Assembly: GCA_937942205.1 (NCBI GenBank)
Contig: CALDFO010000217.1
Location: 1-6,037 of the forward strand
Reading direction: 5' to 3'
Length of the DNA stretch: 6,037 nucleotides
Origin: an uncultured Alphaproteobacteria bacterium
GTDB taxonomy: Bacteria > Pseudomonadota > Alphaproteobacteria > Micropepsales > Micropepsaceae
The notes under the pieces: generated by a model
Databases searched by the model: none
Seen by the model: the letters and a program-made list of their open reading frames with translations, nothing else
What the model was told of the DNA's origin: nothing
Shown: positions 5,089 to 6,037 of the stretch, one piece after another
Layout: each line of letters begins with the position of its first letter
How positions within the stretch are numbered: position 1 is the first letter of the stretch
Translations under genes and position numbers: made by a program

Positions 5089-6037
5089 TCACTCCGGTAC
5101 CCGCGCGATGTCCGCGCCCACCCGGCTGAGTTTTTCCTCCAGCCGGTCGAAGCCGCGGTCCAGGTGATAGATGCGGCCCACCATGGTCTCGCCTTCCGCC
5201 GCCAGCCCGGCCAGCACCAGCGACACCGAGGCGCGCAGGTCGGTCGCCATCACCGGCGCGCCCTTGAGCTTTTTCACGCCGCGCACCGTGGCGGTGTCGC
5301 CGTCGATCCGCACCTGCGCCCCCATGCGCGCCAGTTCCGGCACATGCATGAAGCGGTTCTCGAAAATCTTCTCGCGGATCACGCTGGTGCCGTCGGCCAC
5401 CGTCATCAGGGCCATGATCTGGGCCTGCAGGTCGGTGGGAAAGCCCGGATAGGGCGCGGTGGTCACGTCGGCGGCGCGGGGCCGCGCGCCGTTCATGTGG
5501 ATTTTCAGCCCGCGCGGGGTATCGGACACCTGCGCGCCGCTCCTGGCCAGCAGCGCCAGCAGCGAGGCGATGGTTTCCTGCGACGCGCCCAGCAGTTCCA
5601 CCTCGCCGCCCGCGATGGCGGCGGCGATGGCATAGGTGCCCGCCTCGATGCGGTCGGGCATCACCCGGTATTCGGTGCCGTGCAGGCCCGCGACACCTTC
5701 CACGGTGATCTCGCCGCTGCCCAGGCCGGACACCTTGGCGCCCATCGCATTCAGCAGGTTGCCCAGGTCGGAAATTTCCGGCTCGCGCGCGGCATTGACG
5801 ATCCGGGTGACGCCCTTGGCCAGGGTCGCCGCCATCATCGCGGTTTCGGTGGCGCCCACCGAAACGAAGGGGAACACGATCTGCGCCCCCGTTAGTCCGC
5901 CCGGCGCGGTAGCGGTGACATAGCCCTCGGCCAGATCGATCTTGGCGCCCATCGCCTCCAGCGCCATCAGGTGCAGCTCCACCGGCCGCGCCCCGATGGC
6001 GCAGCCGCCGGGCAGCGACCCCTTGGCCTCATGCTGG
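5089..6037 (-). CDS. murA: UDP-N-acetylglucosamine 1-carboxyvinyltransferase (MurA), 5' part outside window
   Basis: MurA transfers enolpyruvate from PEP to UDP-GlcNAc, the first committed cytoplasmic step of peptidoglycan synthesis and the target of fosfomycin. The last 315 residues are in the window; about 100-110 N-terminal residues lie beyond the right edge. The active-site loop [15 protein letters not shown] is present with the catalytic Cys encoded at 6001-6003, corresponding to E. coli C115. A Cys here, as opposed to the Asp seen in mycobacteria, predicts fosfomycin can bind. [10 protein letters not shown] holds the catalytic Asp (5431-5433, E. coli D305 equivalent). The C-terminal [15 protein letters not shown] contains the conserved Arg region near E. 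coli R397. The frame is open to the edge with no disruption. The stop overlaps a possible start of the DUF2948 gene, so murA is probably the first or an early gene of this operon. Confidence 0.97.
   Translation of the reverse strand, partial: QHEAKGSLPGGCAIGARPVELHLMALEAMGAKIDLAEGYVTATAPGGLTGAQIVFPFVSVGATETAMMAATLAKGVTRIVNAAREPEISDLGNLLNAMGAKVSGLGSGEITVEGVAGLHGTEYRVMPDRIEAGTYAIAAAIAGGEVELLGASQETIASLLALLARSGAQVSDTPRGLKIHMNGARPRAADVTTAPYPGFPTDLQAQIMALMTVADGTSVIREKIFENRFMHVPELARMGAQVRIDGDTATVRGVKKLKGAPVMATDLRASVSLVLAGLAAEGETMVGRIYHLDRGFDRLEEKLSRVGADIARVPE

Noticed and set aside
3378..5129. Long plus-strand open frame (583 codons) opposite hisD and DUF2948
   Set aside because: Same pattern of His/Arg/Gly-rich low-complexity sequence with no motif; hisD on the other strand has all catalytic residues.

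Overview
This window is a GC-rich stretch of housekeeping chromosome, almost certainly from an alphaproteobacterium. The evidence is the gene order and the presence of UPF0262 and DUF2948, two families typical of that class. The IF-1 sequence fits alphaproteobacteria outside the sphingomonads, but I cannot name an order or genus. All nine protein genes and the one tRNA lie on the minus strand, so transcription runs from high to low coordinates. Every stretch longer than 300 bases is filled by a gene.

In transcription order (right to left) the layout is as follows. murA (cell-wall precursor synthesis) is cut by the right edge of the window but keeps its catalytic Cys. It is followed by a DUF2948 protein, hisD (last step of histidine synthesis), a UPF0262 protein and a low-molecular-weight tyrosine-phosphatase-like protein. 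These five are packed with overlaps or gaps of a few bases and look like one transcription unit. An 80-bp gap with a plausible promoter precedes infA (IF-1), which appears to start at TTG. A 122-bp gap holding a striking two-tier inverted repeat separates infA from a second tight group: maf (nucleotide pyrophosphatase), a short RNase E/G-family ribonuclease, and yacG (small zinc protein). These three overlap by 11 and 14 bp. tRNA-Phe(GAA), with an encoded CCA, closes the window at the left edge.

The genes are mostly growth-linked: peptidoglycan synthesis, histidine synthesis, translation initiation, nucleotide-pool surveillance, RNA processing, possible gyrase control and tRNA supply. I see no mobile element, CRISPR array, toxin or defence module. 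I do not think the window holds a dramatic new system. The points worth following are the compact ribonuclease lacking both the 5'-sensor region and the zinc-link, the inverted repeat at 2020-2060, the TTG start and one-residue insertion in IF-1, a 14-bp palindrome just upstream of tRNA-Phe, and three little-studied genes (DUF2948, UPF0262, phosphatase-like) in an otherwise essential cluster.
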